Positions 15,883 to 23,117 of a stretch of 28,128 bases of DNA are shown one piece after another. The notes below the pieces were generated by a model. The model was not told where the DNA came from, made no database searches, and saw only the letters and a program-made list of their open reading frames with translations. This stretch comes from a virus. A program made the translations under genes and the position numbers. Location of the stretch: IMG/VR virus record IMGVR_UViG_3300032315_000422, positions 1-28,128 of that record; one strand, 5' to 3'. Within the stretch, counting starts at the first letter, position 1, and the number at the start of each line of letters is the position of its first letter.

Positions 15883-16109
15883 GGTTAGGCGATTTGATAA
15901 ACGAAAACCAAGAGTTAATGGATAAACTTGTTAAGTCAGGGGCTATGTCGTTCCTTGTTATTCAGCAATCAAAAATGTATGCAGAGGTAAAACAAGAAAT
16001 GTGTAAGCCATGCACAATTACAACAGCAGTCAATAATGTAGCTACCAACCACGATGTAAACGATACAACCGTTTGGAGGGCTGTTAAAAAAATGGGGCAA
16101 GAATGTTAG
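15879..16109 (+). CDS. Small helix-turn-helix protein at the head of the glycan cluster
   Basis: A 76-residue protein. The N-terminal half is a helical stretch (LINENQELMDKLVKSGAMSF); the C-terminal half, TTAVNNVATNHDVNDTTVWR (about 49-68) followed by AVKKM, has the spacing of a helix-turn-helix, with the TVWRAVKKM recognition-helix look. It overlaps the tape measure by 4 bases and the first glycosyltransferase of the cluster by 7, so it is co-translated with both. It may be a local regulator of the glycan genes, or a small virion-assembly protein whose HTH-like pattern is accidental. Confidence 0.5.
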   Translation: MRLGDLINENQELMDKLVKSGAMSFLVIQQSKMYAEVKQEMCKPCTITTAVNNVATNHDVNDTTVWRAVKKMGQEC

Positions 16110-16726
16110 CTGTTGTAATTCCAACCAGGGGAGATAGGGGCGAGTTCTTAGATTTTGCACTTAAACAAATCTTAATGCAAACAAAGCAACCCGACATAAT
16201 TGAAATTGTTGATTATCCTCCACGTTCCCACGATAAAGACATAACAGAACGATACAAATACGGAATACGGAACGCTGTTAAAAAAGGTGCTGAATGTATT
16301 ATCTTTTGGGAAGATGATGATTACTACCAACCCGATTACATAGCTTATATGTATGCTGAATGGGTGCAACACGGCAAGCCCGACCTACTGGGTATTGACT
16401 ATACTTACTATTATCACTTAAGGGCAAAAGGAGTACATTTTCAATCCCACGAAAAAAGGGCAAGTATGTTTTGCACAATGGTAAGCAAAAATTGTATAGA
16501 CTATCCTATGCCGGCAAACAACTATGCTTTTGCTGATTTGTTTATTTGGAGTAAATGGAAAGGCGTAACGGTGCGACCTGAAAGAATAATGGCAATAGGT
16601 ATTAAACACGGAGTAGGTATGTCGGGTGGGAGTGGACATACCCGCACTAACATTTACACCCCTGATACTAATTTTTTGAAAGAACATTGCACACCTGAAG
16701 CCTATGAATTTTACCAATCAATCTGA
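16103..16726 (+). CDS. GT2-family glycosyltransferase
   Basis: A 207-residue GT-A fold enzyme: LAVVIPTRGDRGEFLDFAL at the N-terminus gives the first nucleotide-binding strand and helix, and IIFWEDDDYYQPDYI (66-80) carries the DxD metal/sugar-nucleotide site. The C-terminal GIKHGVGMSGGSGH (near 172-185) supplies the histidine-glycine loop that often closes the donor pocket in phage GT2 enzymes. No membrane anchor. It overlaps the HTH gene by 7 bases and the next glycosyltransferase by 23. It should transfer a sugar in the cytoplasm, presumably working with the next three or four genes on one glycan. Donor and acceptor cannot be read from sequence. Confidence 0.8.
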   Translation: MLAVVIPTRGDRGEFLDFALKQILMQTKQPDIIEIVDYPPRSHDKDITERYKYGIRNAVKKGAECIIFWEDDDYYQPDYIAYMYAEWVQHGKPDLLGIDYTYYYHLRAKGVHFQSHEKRASMFCTMVSKNCIDYPMPANNYAFADLFIWSKWKGVTVRPERIMAIGIKHGVGMSGGSGHTRTNIYTPDTNFLKEHCTPEAYEFYQSI

Positions 16727-18023
16727 TGTTACAGTAGTGCTAACATCATGCAATAGACCTACCTTGTTAGCCGAAACACTAAAAAGTTTTGATGAGTTTA
16801 ATACATACCCTTTGCACTCGTTTATTATTATTGACGATAGTGGGGTAAAAGGCTGCAATGATAAATTAAAGGAGTTGTACCCGTTTATTACTTGGGTAGA
16901 AAACGATACTAACAAAGGGCAACCGTTTTCAATTGATACAGCCTATGCGCTTGTAACAACACCTTATATTTTTCATTGTGAAGAGGATTGGCAGTTTTAC
17001 AAATCGGGCTTTATTGAGCAATCAAAGGTTATTTTAGAAAACAACCCTAATATTTTGCAAGTTTGGATAAGGGCTGAAAATGACACAAACGGTCATCCAT
17101 TGTTACCAAAAATCTATAATTGTAAGGGTGTACAATACAAACATCCAACAACTAAACATTTGGGAATATGGAACGGGTTTAGTTTTAACCCTGGGCTAAG
17201 AAGATTAAAAGAATACAAGCTGTTAGGCTCGTTTAGTCAATATGCACAAAACGGGGAACACGGGGCAACTGTTGAAGCCAATGTAGGGATGTTTTACAAA
17301 AACAAAGGTTTTGTTTCAGCAATCATTACCGGCAATGGTTTTGTAAGGCATTTAGGAGATTTTAACAACGTGCCAAGAAATTTAAGAGAGCAAAAACAAC
17401 ACGCATCTTTTATTATTCCGTACCGTGATAGGCAAGCGCACCTAAATATATTTATTCCAACCTTAACACGCTATTTACAAAAACAAGGCTTTAGAAAATA
17501 CCATATTTATGTGGTTGAGCAAGCGGACAAAAAGCCATTTAACAGGGCTAAACTTTTAAATATCGGGGCTGATGTATCAAAAGAACAATGCGCTTACTAT
17601 ATATTCCACGATGTTGATATGCGCCCGGCTGATGTTGACTATCGCTATTCTTTAAACCCGTGCCACATAGCAACAAAGTGTAGTCAGTTTAGATATAAAA
17701 TGCCATACCCTGATTATTTTGGGGGTGTTACCATATTTGACAAAGAGGTGTTCTATTCAATCAACGGTTACTCAAATAATTTTTGGGGGTGGGGTGGTGA
17801 AGATGACGAGAGCCTAAACAGGGTAAAAGCAAAAGCACTTATTGTTGATAGGCGGCAATGTGTTTTTGAATGTGCAGAACACAAAAGAGATTACTCACAC
17901 GCTGCAACAAACGCTGAAAAGGTCAATACTATTGATGCTAATGATGGTCTTTCTAACTTAGAATATAAAGAATTATCACGGTCAACAAAAGCAAACGTAA
18001 CCCATATAAAAGTATTATTATGA
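16704..18023 (+). CDS. Two-domain glycosyltransferase: GT2-like plus GT7 beta-1,4-galactosyltransferase-like
   Basis: A 439-residue fusion. Domain 1 (about 1-225) is GT2-like: TVVLTSCNRPTLLAETLKSF (10-29), IIIDDS (41-46), NKGQPFSIDTA (70-80) and the acidic FHCEEDW (90-96). Domain 2 (about 234-439) carries the motifs of GT7 enzymes (beta-1,4-galactosyltransferases): FIIPYRDR (236-243), FNRAKLLNIG (279-288), metal-binding DVD (303-305), YFGG (338-341), WGWGGEDDE (361-369), His393 and DGLSNLEY (414-421). The Tyr of YFGG and the second Trp of WGWGG are 26 positions apart inclusive, as in animal enzyme B4GALT1 (Tyr289 to Trp314). That Tyr favours UDP-galactose over UDP-GalNAc in animal enzymes. 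The Met metal ligand (three before the His) is Cys390 here. The acceptor is unknown. It overlaps both neighbours. Confidence 0.8.
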   Translation: MNFTNQSDVTVVLTSCNRPTLLAETLKSFDEFNTYPLHSFIIIDDSGVKGCNDKLKELYPFITWVENDTNKGQPFSIDTAYALVTTPYIFHCEEDWQFYKSGFIEQSKVILENNPNILQVWIRAENDTNGHPLLPKIYNCKGVQYKHPTTKHLGIWNGFSFNPGLRRLKEYKLLGSFSQYAQNGEHGATVEANVGMFYKNKGFVSAIITGNGFVRHLGDFNNVPRNLREQKQHASFIIPYRDRQAHLNIFIPTLTRYLQKQGFRKYHIYVVEQADKKPFNRAKLLNIGADVSKEQCAYYIFHDVDMRPADVDYRYSLNPCHIATKCSQFRYKMPYPDYFGGVTIFDKEVFYSINGYSNNFWGWGGEDDESLNRVKAKALIVDRRQCVFECAEHKRDYSHAATNAEKVNTIDANDGLSNLEYKELSRSTKANVTHIKVLL

Positions 18024-18709
18024 AATTAGCTGTTTATACAAGAAGCAACAACCATGTATTGTGGGAACGTATGTGTGAGTTTATTCCGCAAGATGTAATA
18101 AAATATAGGTGTACTGGGTTTCATGGTTTTGAAGCGGCTGTTGACTACCTGTATTATATGTTTGAACACGCTGTTGAAAACAAGGTTAACTACATAATAA
18201 ACATTGATGAAGATTGCTTTATTACCGATTGGAATGTTGTGCTAAACTTGTTAAAGTATACAAAAGACAATTCATTCACTCACGTTGGTATGCCCGATGG
18301 TTGTGTTCACCCTGGGCGGTCAAATAGTTGGGCGGTACACAATCCATTCTTTAATGTTTTTAATGTTGTGGCTTGCTCTTTATTAGTACGGTCAAAGTCT
18401 AAAGAGTTTATTAATTCTTTTACCTTTGACGGAATAAAAAAGGCAACACGCCCAAAAGAAAGGGGGACTTTTCAGCATAATAACGATGAGCCGTTTGCAG
18501 GGCTGTTTTATTATTTGCACGCTAAAGGCAAACCATTAAATTTATCGGCTTATATTTGGGCTGATGGTATTACTACGGAATTGCTATTTAAGGGTAGCCC
18601 TTTTTGCGTTCATACTTGGTATAGCCGTGAGTATGGTTTTGATGAGAATGTTACTAACAGAATAGACACTATATATGAAAATTGCAAAAACAGGGTATTG
18701 GTCGGGTAA
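18020..18709 (+). CDS. GT-A-like glycosyltransferase
   Basis: A 229-residue protein beginning MKLAVYTRSNNHVLWERM, like the first strand-helix unit of GT-A enzymes. YIINIDEDCFITDW (58-71) holds an acidic DED in the DxD position after a hydrophobic strand. The later sections (VGMPDGC, HNNDEPFAGLFYY, CVHTWYSREYG) provide acidic and histidine residues suited to acceptor and metal binding. I do not recognise the exact family. ATGA overlap with the GT7 fusion and a 35-base overlap with the methyltransferase gene place it within one co-translated glycan module. The general class is likely; donor sugar unknown. Confidence 0.65.
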   Translation: MKLAVYTRSNNHVLWERMCEFIPQDVIKYRCTGFHGFEAAVDYLYYMFEHAVENKVNYIINIDEDCFITDWNVVLNLLKYTKDNSFTHVGMPDGCVHPGRSNSWAVHNPFFNVFNVVACSLLVRSKSKEFINSFTFDGIKKATRPKERGTFQHNNDEPFAGLFYYLHAKGKPLNLSAYIWADGITTELLFKGSPFCVHTWYSREYGFDENVTNRIDTIYENCKNRVLVG

Positions 18710-19253
18710 TGATACCGATAAACACCACGCTTTTGATGAGTCATTAGCTAATGAATTAGGTAATTTATTTAAAGGCAATTTAGTTATTGACTTAGGCTGC
18801 GGGGAAGGTAAGTATGTCTATGCTTTAAGACACCAAAAAGATACATTGGCTTATGGAATAGACGGCAACCCTAATACCGCAAGAAATAACCCGTATTGCG
18901 TTGTGCGTGATTTAACAGAACCTTTGCCGCAATCAAAAATTGACTTTGACAAATCGGTTGAAAGTTCATATAATGGTCTATGTGTTTTATCTTTAGAAGT
19001 CGGAGAACATATACCAAAAGAATTATGTAATGCCTTTATAAACAATATTAAGGTTTACGAGCCTAAAACAATTGTTATCAGTTGGGCTATCCCCGGTCAA
19101 GGTGGAGATGGACACGTTAACGAATTACCAAACGAAAAGGTAATAAAGATGTTTAGCGAGTACACATACGATGCTGCAACAAGCCAAAAGCTAAGAGATG
19201 CTGCAAGCCTTTGGTGGTTTAAGAATACTATTATGGTGTTTAGAAAAGTTTAG
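18675..19253 (+). CDS. Class I SAM-dependent methyltransferase
   Basis: A 192-residue Rossmann methyltransferase. Motif I is LVIDLGCGEGKY (36-47), the acidic residue ending strand 2 is in GIDGN (61-65), and the motif IV-like strand is CVLSLEVGEHI (103-113). The N-terminal TGYWSGND...HHAFD element matches small methyltransferases found beside sugar-modifying genes in phages. It has no DNA-target (DPPY-type) motif, so it more likely methylates a sugar or small metabolite than DNA. It overlaps the preceding glycosyltransferase by 35 bases, and its 3' end overlaps the minus-strand gene by 14. A cap-methylation role on the glycan is inferred from context. Confidence 0.75.
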   Translation: MKIAKTGYWSGNDTDKHHAFDESLANELGNLFKGNLVIDLGCGEGKYVYALRHQKDTLAYGIDGNPNTARNNPYCVVRDLTEPLPQSKIDFDKSVESSYNGLCVLSLEVGEHIPKELCNAFINNIKVYEPKTIVISWAIPGQGGDGHVNELPNEKVIKMFSEYTYDAATSQKLRDAASLWWFKNTIMVFRKV

Positions 19254-19749
19254 CCAAGCCACAATACAGATTAATTGTTACGCCCTTTTGCTTTAAATAC
19301 AAAAACAGTTGAAAAAGGTGTTTGACGGTGCTATTTAATTTATTCTTTTCTCCTAATACTGGGTGGTTAACAAGGTCGCATCCGTATATATTTATTTCAG
19401 TTGCCCCGTATATGTTATACGCTAAAGTTATTGCTGCATAAACGGAAGTAAACCCAAAAACAACCGTATTCTTTTTACCCATATTTTTAAGGCTATGAGT
19501 TCCGCCAATTTGGTATTCTTTAAAGCCTGGTTGGAACGGTTTAAACTCTAATCTATGCGACCAAAATTCCTTTGGTTGGTAACTGCATAGTGTTTTTTTT
19601 CTTTTTCCTTTAAACCTATAAAGGTTATCAACGCATATTACCACATCGGCAGGGTAGTAAGCTCCTATGTCATTTACACCAATAGTTAAATTGCCAGTTG
19701 GCTTGTATTCCTTTAGACTTTCTCCAAGCCCTAATATATCTACTTGCAT
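19240..19749 (-). CDS. Sialyltransferase/DUF115-like Rossmann protein
   Basis: A 169-residue protein and the only convincing minus-strand gene. It opens VDILGLGESLKEY, the glycine-rich loop pattern seen at the N-terminus of CstII-type sialyltransferases (GT42) and DUF115/MptE-like proteins. ADVVICVDN follows (about 34-42), and near 100-126 it has TSVYAAITLAYNIYGATEIN and YGCDL. This TSxxAxxxA...GAxEIxxxGxD arrangement is the second nucleotide-binding half of those families. It is short, so perhaps a minimal catalytic domain. It has its own upstream divergent promoter, unlike the neighbouring plus-strand operon, and converges on the methyltransferase with a 14-base overlap. A late-acquired accessory gene is likely. 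Donor specificity is not established. Confidence 0.65.
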   Translation of the reverse strand: MQVDILGLGESLKEYKPTGNLTIGVNDIGAYYPADVVICVDNLYRFKGKRKKTLCSYQPKEFWSHRLEFKPFQPGFKEYQIGGTHSLKNMGKKNTVVFGFTSVYAAITLAYNIYGATEINIYGCDLVNHPVLGEKNKLNSTVKHLFQLFLYLKQKGVTINLYCGLAKLF

Positions 19750-19772
19750 TTTTTTGTAGTAATGGTGTTCAG

Positions 19773-19803
19773 CAAAACTAACAATTTTGTATCAATGAGC
19801 AAA
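19773..19803 (-). promoter_or_regulatory. Divergent minus-strand promoter
   Basis: On the minus strand TTTG (plus coordinates 19803-19800), a 19-base spacer and TAGTTTTG (19780-19773) match the Bacteroidota -33/-7 consensus exactly. The start point would be near 19767, about 18 bases before the minus-strand ATG at 19749. The promoter overlaps the first codons of the plus-strand protease gene. Confidence 0.6.
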
Positions 19804-20937
19804 ATAGCTGAAATATACGCTTACGGAGAAGTAGATACAGTAGCGGCTGACATGGCTGATATGTTTGGTGTTGTTTCTTTGGATAGCATTAGAAAGCAAT
19901 TATCCAATGCAGGTGAGTTTGATACAATACGTTTACACATTCATTCACGGGGCGGTAGCGTTAGCGAGGGCTTTGCTATCCATGATTACATTAAGTCGTT
20001 AGGCAAACCCATTGAAACTATTATAGAGGGCTTATGTGCAAGCATAGCTACCGTTATAGCCTTGTCAGGCGAAACCCGATTAATGACTCCTAACAGCGAG
20101 TTCTTTATTCATAATCCCTGGACTGAAGCCGGTGGTGATGCAGCTAAGTTTACAGAGGTGGCGGAAATGCTTACCCAAAACGAAACTAAGTTAGCTGATT
20201 TTTACGCTAAAAAGACGGGGCAAGATGTTGATACACTACGTCAACTAATGGCTGTTGAAACAACCCTAACTGCTAACAAAGCATTAGAACTTGGTTTTAT
20301 TACCGCAATAGCAGAGCCGATAAAGGCTTATGCTAAAATTGATTTGCAACCTAAACGAAAAGTTGAAATAAAAATGACCACACAAAAAAAATCATTACTT
20401 GACAAGGTAAAAGCCTTGTTTGAGGCAGAGCCAAAGGCTTTGCATAGTGCCTTAGAAAATGGTACTGAACTGTATATTGAAACCGAAGCCGATGTTCCTA
20501 AAGTTGGGGATATGGTTTATGTAGGTTCAGACAATACAGGCGAAACCCCTACCGATGCAGAACACACGCTAACAGGCGATTTAGCAGGTTTCCGTATCGT
20601 TACAGAGGGCGGTAAAATTACTGAAGTGTACGCACCAAGCGAATACACTATGGCTGAACTACAAGAACAAGTAACAGCCCTGCAAGCTAAAGTTGCAGAG
20701 TACGAAGCTGAAGACAAAGAAGTAGAAAACGCATTGACAAAATCGGCTGAAACAATTGAAGCCTTGCAAGAAGAAGTAAAGGCACTTAAAGCCAACGTAA
20801 AATCTAATTACGTTCCAAAGGCACGCCAAAAAGACAACATGGCACGCCATACCGACAATAAAAAAGACGATAACCGTTTTGAGGGTATGAAAGAACGTAG
20901 GGCTGAATACAAACCTGTTAAAAAACAATTAACCTAA
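19795..20937 (+). CDS. ClpP/S14-type prohead protease with scaffold-like C-terminus
   Basis: I prefer the ATG at 19795 (380 residues, MSKIAEIYAYGEVD) because upstream in-frame codons overlap the minus-strand gene and look non-coding. Residues 1-180 are a ClpP-fold serine protease: IHSRGGSVSEGF (49-60), catalytic Ser83 in LCASIATVIAL, His106 in FFIHNPW, and an acidic residue expected near 155. Residues about 215-285 form a small beta domain (GDMVYVGSDNTGETPTDAEH, ending GGKITEV) seen fused to other phage proteases. Residues about 286-380 are coiled coil plus a basic/acidic tail, like a scaffold. The protein would guide capsid assembly, then cleave itself and the shell. It precedes the capsid gene by 18 bases. 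Confidence 0.85.
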   Translation: MSKIAEIYAYGEVDTVAADMADMFGVVSLDSIRKQLSNAGEFDTIRLHIHSRGGSVSEGFAIHDYIKSLGKPIETIIEGLCASIATVIALSGETRLMTPNSEFFIHNPWTEAGGDAAKFTEVAEMLTQNETKLADFYAKKTGQDVDTLRQLMAVETTLTANKALELGFITAIAEPIKAYAKIDLQPKRKVEIKMTTQKKSLLDKVKALFEAEPKALHSALENGTELYIETEADVPKVGDMVYVGSDNTGETPTDAEHTLTGDLAGFRIVTEGGKITEVYAPSEYTMAELQEQVTALQAKVAEYEAEDKEVENALTKSAETIEALQEEVKALKANVKSNYVPKARQKDNMARHTDNKKDDNRFEGMKERRAEYKPVKKQLT

Positions 20938-20955
20938 CCCATAAAAAGATAAGAA

Positions 20956-22035
20956 ATGGCAATTTTAAACCCAACTAATTATACGTTTACCCGTAGGGAA
21001 GTACAACTACTTTCAGAGGCTATCTACGAGGCGTTATTTACACGCCCTGCTATTACCGAATTTCACCAAGTATTTACTGGTATTAAGGCAAACAAACAGA
21101 TTGTTTTTCTTGGTAAATTAGGCTTGCTTGGTAAAGAAAAAACAACTTGTTCAACAACAGCCGATGCCGCATCTATTGATATTAGCGAAAAGGTATGGAC
21201 TCCAAAGTACATAGCCGCCCGTATTGAAGATTGCTGGACTGACTTAGAAGATACATTCTTTGCTTGGGCTACTAAAAACGGTGTTAACAAAACCAATATT
21301 CTTGATACTGACTTTGCAAACTTTGTTGAAGAGCGTTTGACTGATGCTGCCGTTGATGCAGCTTGGCGTATTGCATGGTTTGGTGATACTGATGCAGCTA
21401 ACTACAATGATAGCCCTGCTGGTGTTATTACAAACGGTATTGATGTTGACTACTTCAACCCTATTGACGGTTTTTGGAAACAACTTTTTGCAATTGGTAC
21501 AGCAACCCCGGCACGTTACGTTGACACATTGGCAACTAAAAACGGACAATCTACAAAAGCCTTGCAAGCGTTTGATGCAACTGACCTAACTAACCGTATA
21601 GCTACCAAAACCCTACACACTTTAAAAATATCGGCTGACTTCCGTTTGCGTGACCGTAACAACCTTATTTTTATTGTTACTCAAACAGTATTTGACCAGT
21701 ACGCATACGAATTAGAGATGCAAGGTGTTGACAGTTCTTTTGTACGCATTGAGGGCGGTTTTAGCGCACTATCTTACAACGGCATACCGGTTGTTGGTGT
21801 TAATTTCTTTGACCGTATGATTGACCTTTACCAAGATAACGGTACTAAATACTACCGCCCACACCGTGCCATTCTTACCACTACCGATAACTTAGGTTTA
21901 GGTGTTGAAGAAGAAGGCAACCTTGCTGAAGTTAAAGCGTTCTTTGACGAATACAACGAGAAATACGTTGCTAAATTCGCTTACAACCTTGATGCTAAAG
22001 TATTGGAAGATTACTTGGTAGAAGTAGCTTATTAA
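20956..22035 (+). CDS. Major capsid protein
   Basis: A 359-residue protein directly after the protease/scaffold gene, the usual place for the major capsid protein. It has a mixed strand/helix composition without enzymatic motifs, an N-terminal segment NPTNYTFTRREVQLLSEAIY, and later FRLRDRNNLIFIVTQTVFDQY (about 227-247) and YNGIPVVGVNFFDRM (275-289), patterns suited to an HK97-fold shell protein. The A-rich leader (AAAAAGATAAGAA) and abundant optimal codons suggest high expression. There is no Shine-Dalgarno sequence. Assignment rests on position, size and composition; a fold prediction would settle it. Confidence 0.75.
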   Translation: MAILNPTNYTFTRREVQLLSEAIYEALFTRPAITEFHQVFTGIKANKQIVFLGKLGLLGKEKTTCSTTADAASIDISEKVWTPKYIAARIEDCWTDLEDTFFAWATKNGVNKTNILDTDFANFVEERLTDAAVDAAWRIAWFGDTDAANYNDSPAGVITNGIDVDYFNPIDGFWKQLFAIGTATPARYVDTLATKNGQSTKALQAFDATDLTNRIATKTLHTLKISADFRLRDRNNLIFIVTQTVFDQYAYELEMQGVDSSFVRIEGGFSALSYNGIPVVGVNFFDRMIDLYQDNGTKYYRPHRAILTTTDNLGLGVEEEGNLAEVKAFFDEYNEKYVAKFAYNLDAKVLEDYLVEVAY

Positions 22036-22054
22036 CCTTTAAAAACTAAGAATT

Positions 22055-22630
22055 ATGGCACAATGCGGAGGCATAAGCGCAGATATATTGATTGATTGTG
22101 ATAACCCGCCTATTGCGGGGACTAAAGACACCCTATATCTATTTAACCTTGACGGGGCTGATTTTACCTACGACACAGCAGGTATTACACCACAAAAGAT
22201 TGTTGATGGTATTACATTAGCATCAGGTCAAACATTGTTTAAAATAGAGGGGCGTAACAACTCAATTACAGCAAGTGCTGAACTTGTAAAAGGGCAGTAT
22301 TTTGATAGCTACCAACACAATGTAGGTTTTGCAGCATTTGATATTACACCGGAAACAAAGGCGCAAATTGAAAAAATGGTACAATCGGGAAACCTTTGTG
22401 CTATTGTTGAAAATGCTAACCGTTCCGCTACTGGCAATTCAGCTTTTGAGATTTATGGCATAACCAACGGTCTTGAAGTGCTAACAGGTGTGCGTAACGT
22501 AATGGAAAATGACGGCATCTATGTACTGCAACTTGGTAGTTCGGAACTTGTAAAAGAGCCACACTTGCCATTTAGCGTATTTGATACCAATTATGCTACA
22601 ACATTGGCATTAATTGAAGCCTTACTATAA
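22055..22630 (+). CDS. Probable major tail tube protein
   Basis: A 191-residue beta-rich protein, 19 bases after the capsid gene and directly before a strong terminator, so probably made in quantity like the shell. The opening AQCGGISADILIDCDNPP, an internal EGRNNSITASAELVKGQYF (about 64-82) and the closing NYATTLALIEAL give the feel of a tail tube subunit in Bacteroidota phages. No other gene in the window is an obvious tube protein, which strengthens this by elimination. A head decoration protein is the main alternative given the head-module location. Confidence 0.5.
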   Translation: MAQCGGISADILIDCDNPPIAGTKDTLYLFNLDGADFTYDTAGITPQKIVDGITLASGQTLFKIEGRNNSITASAELVKGQYFDSYQHNVGFAAFDITPETKAQIEKMVQSGNLCAIVENANRSATGNSAFEIYGITNGLEVLTGVRNVMENDGIYVLQLGSSELVKEPHLPFSVFDTNYATTLALIEALL

Positions 22631-22647
22631 CATTGTTTAACTAAAGG

Positions 22648-22676
22648 AAAGGGGGCGATAAAAAGCCCCTTTTTTT
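22648..22676 (+). terminator. Rho-independent terminator after the tail tube/capsid genes
   Basis: AAAGGGGGC (22648-22656), an 8-base loop GATAAAAA, and GCCCC plus T (22665-22673) form a stem of about 9 bp with one G-T pair, followed by T through 22676. This is a textbook intrinsic terminator placed 12 bases before the next start codon. No promoter is visible between it and that gene, so partial read-through probably lowers portal expression relative to capsid. Confidence 0.85.
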
Positions 22677-22688
22677 ATACTAATTTTT

Positions 22689-23117
22689 ATGAAGTGGACA
22701 GTTAACGAGGTCATGTATAACTCACAGGCTCAAAAAGAGTTTGCTGTTTTATTTAAATCAACATTTGGTAAGGGTGTAGTTTGCGGCAGTTGCCCAGGCA
22801 ACCTTTACCGTGATTACTTTAAATTAAAAAATTACTTATCTTTACCATCAAACGAACAAGATATGCAATCAAATAACAATTTTACTCTAAAAACAGGCAG
22901 TTTAATCAGCTTTAAAGGCGTTACTTATTCAGAGAAGTATCTACCTGAAGCCGCTTGTATAGAAATGCTATTAGCACGCCCTGAACTACGCAAAAAGTTT
23001 AAGACTATCAACGAGGATTTGCTAAAAGAAAGCCTGGTTGTTGAAGATATTGATATAATTGAAGAGGCTGAAGAAGTAGTAGTAAAAGCTAAACGAGGTC
23101 GTAAAGCCAAAGCATAA
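22689..23117 (+). CDS. Hypothetical protein between tail tube and portal
   Basis: A 142-residue protein. It holds a CGSC pair (residues 32-35) near a basic, aromatic segment (NLYRDYFKLKNY), which could bind a metal or form a disulphide. The C-terminus is strongly acidic (EDIDIIEEAEEVVV, about 119-132) and then strongly basic (KAKRGRKAKA, 133-142), a bipartite end often used for partner or DNA contact. It starts just past the terminator and ends at a TAATG junction with the portal gene. Function unknown; a head assembly or neck factor is suggested by position only. Confidence 0.55.
   Translation: MKWTVNEVMYNSQAQKEFAVLFKSTFGKGVVCGSCPGNLYRDYFKLKNYLSLPSNEQDMQSNNNFTLKTGSLISFKGVTYSEKYLPEAACIEMLLARPELRKKFKTINEDLLKESLVVEDIDIIEEAEEVVVKAKRGRKAKA

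Noticed and set aside
19744-19794. Longer N-terminus for the prohead protease
   Set aside because: The extra residues overlap the divergent gene start and promoter region and do not resemble the family; the protease pattern begins at 19795.
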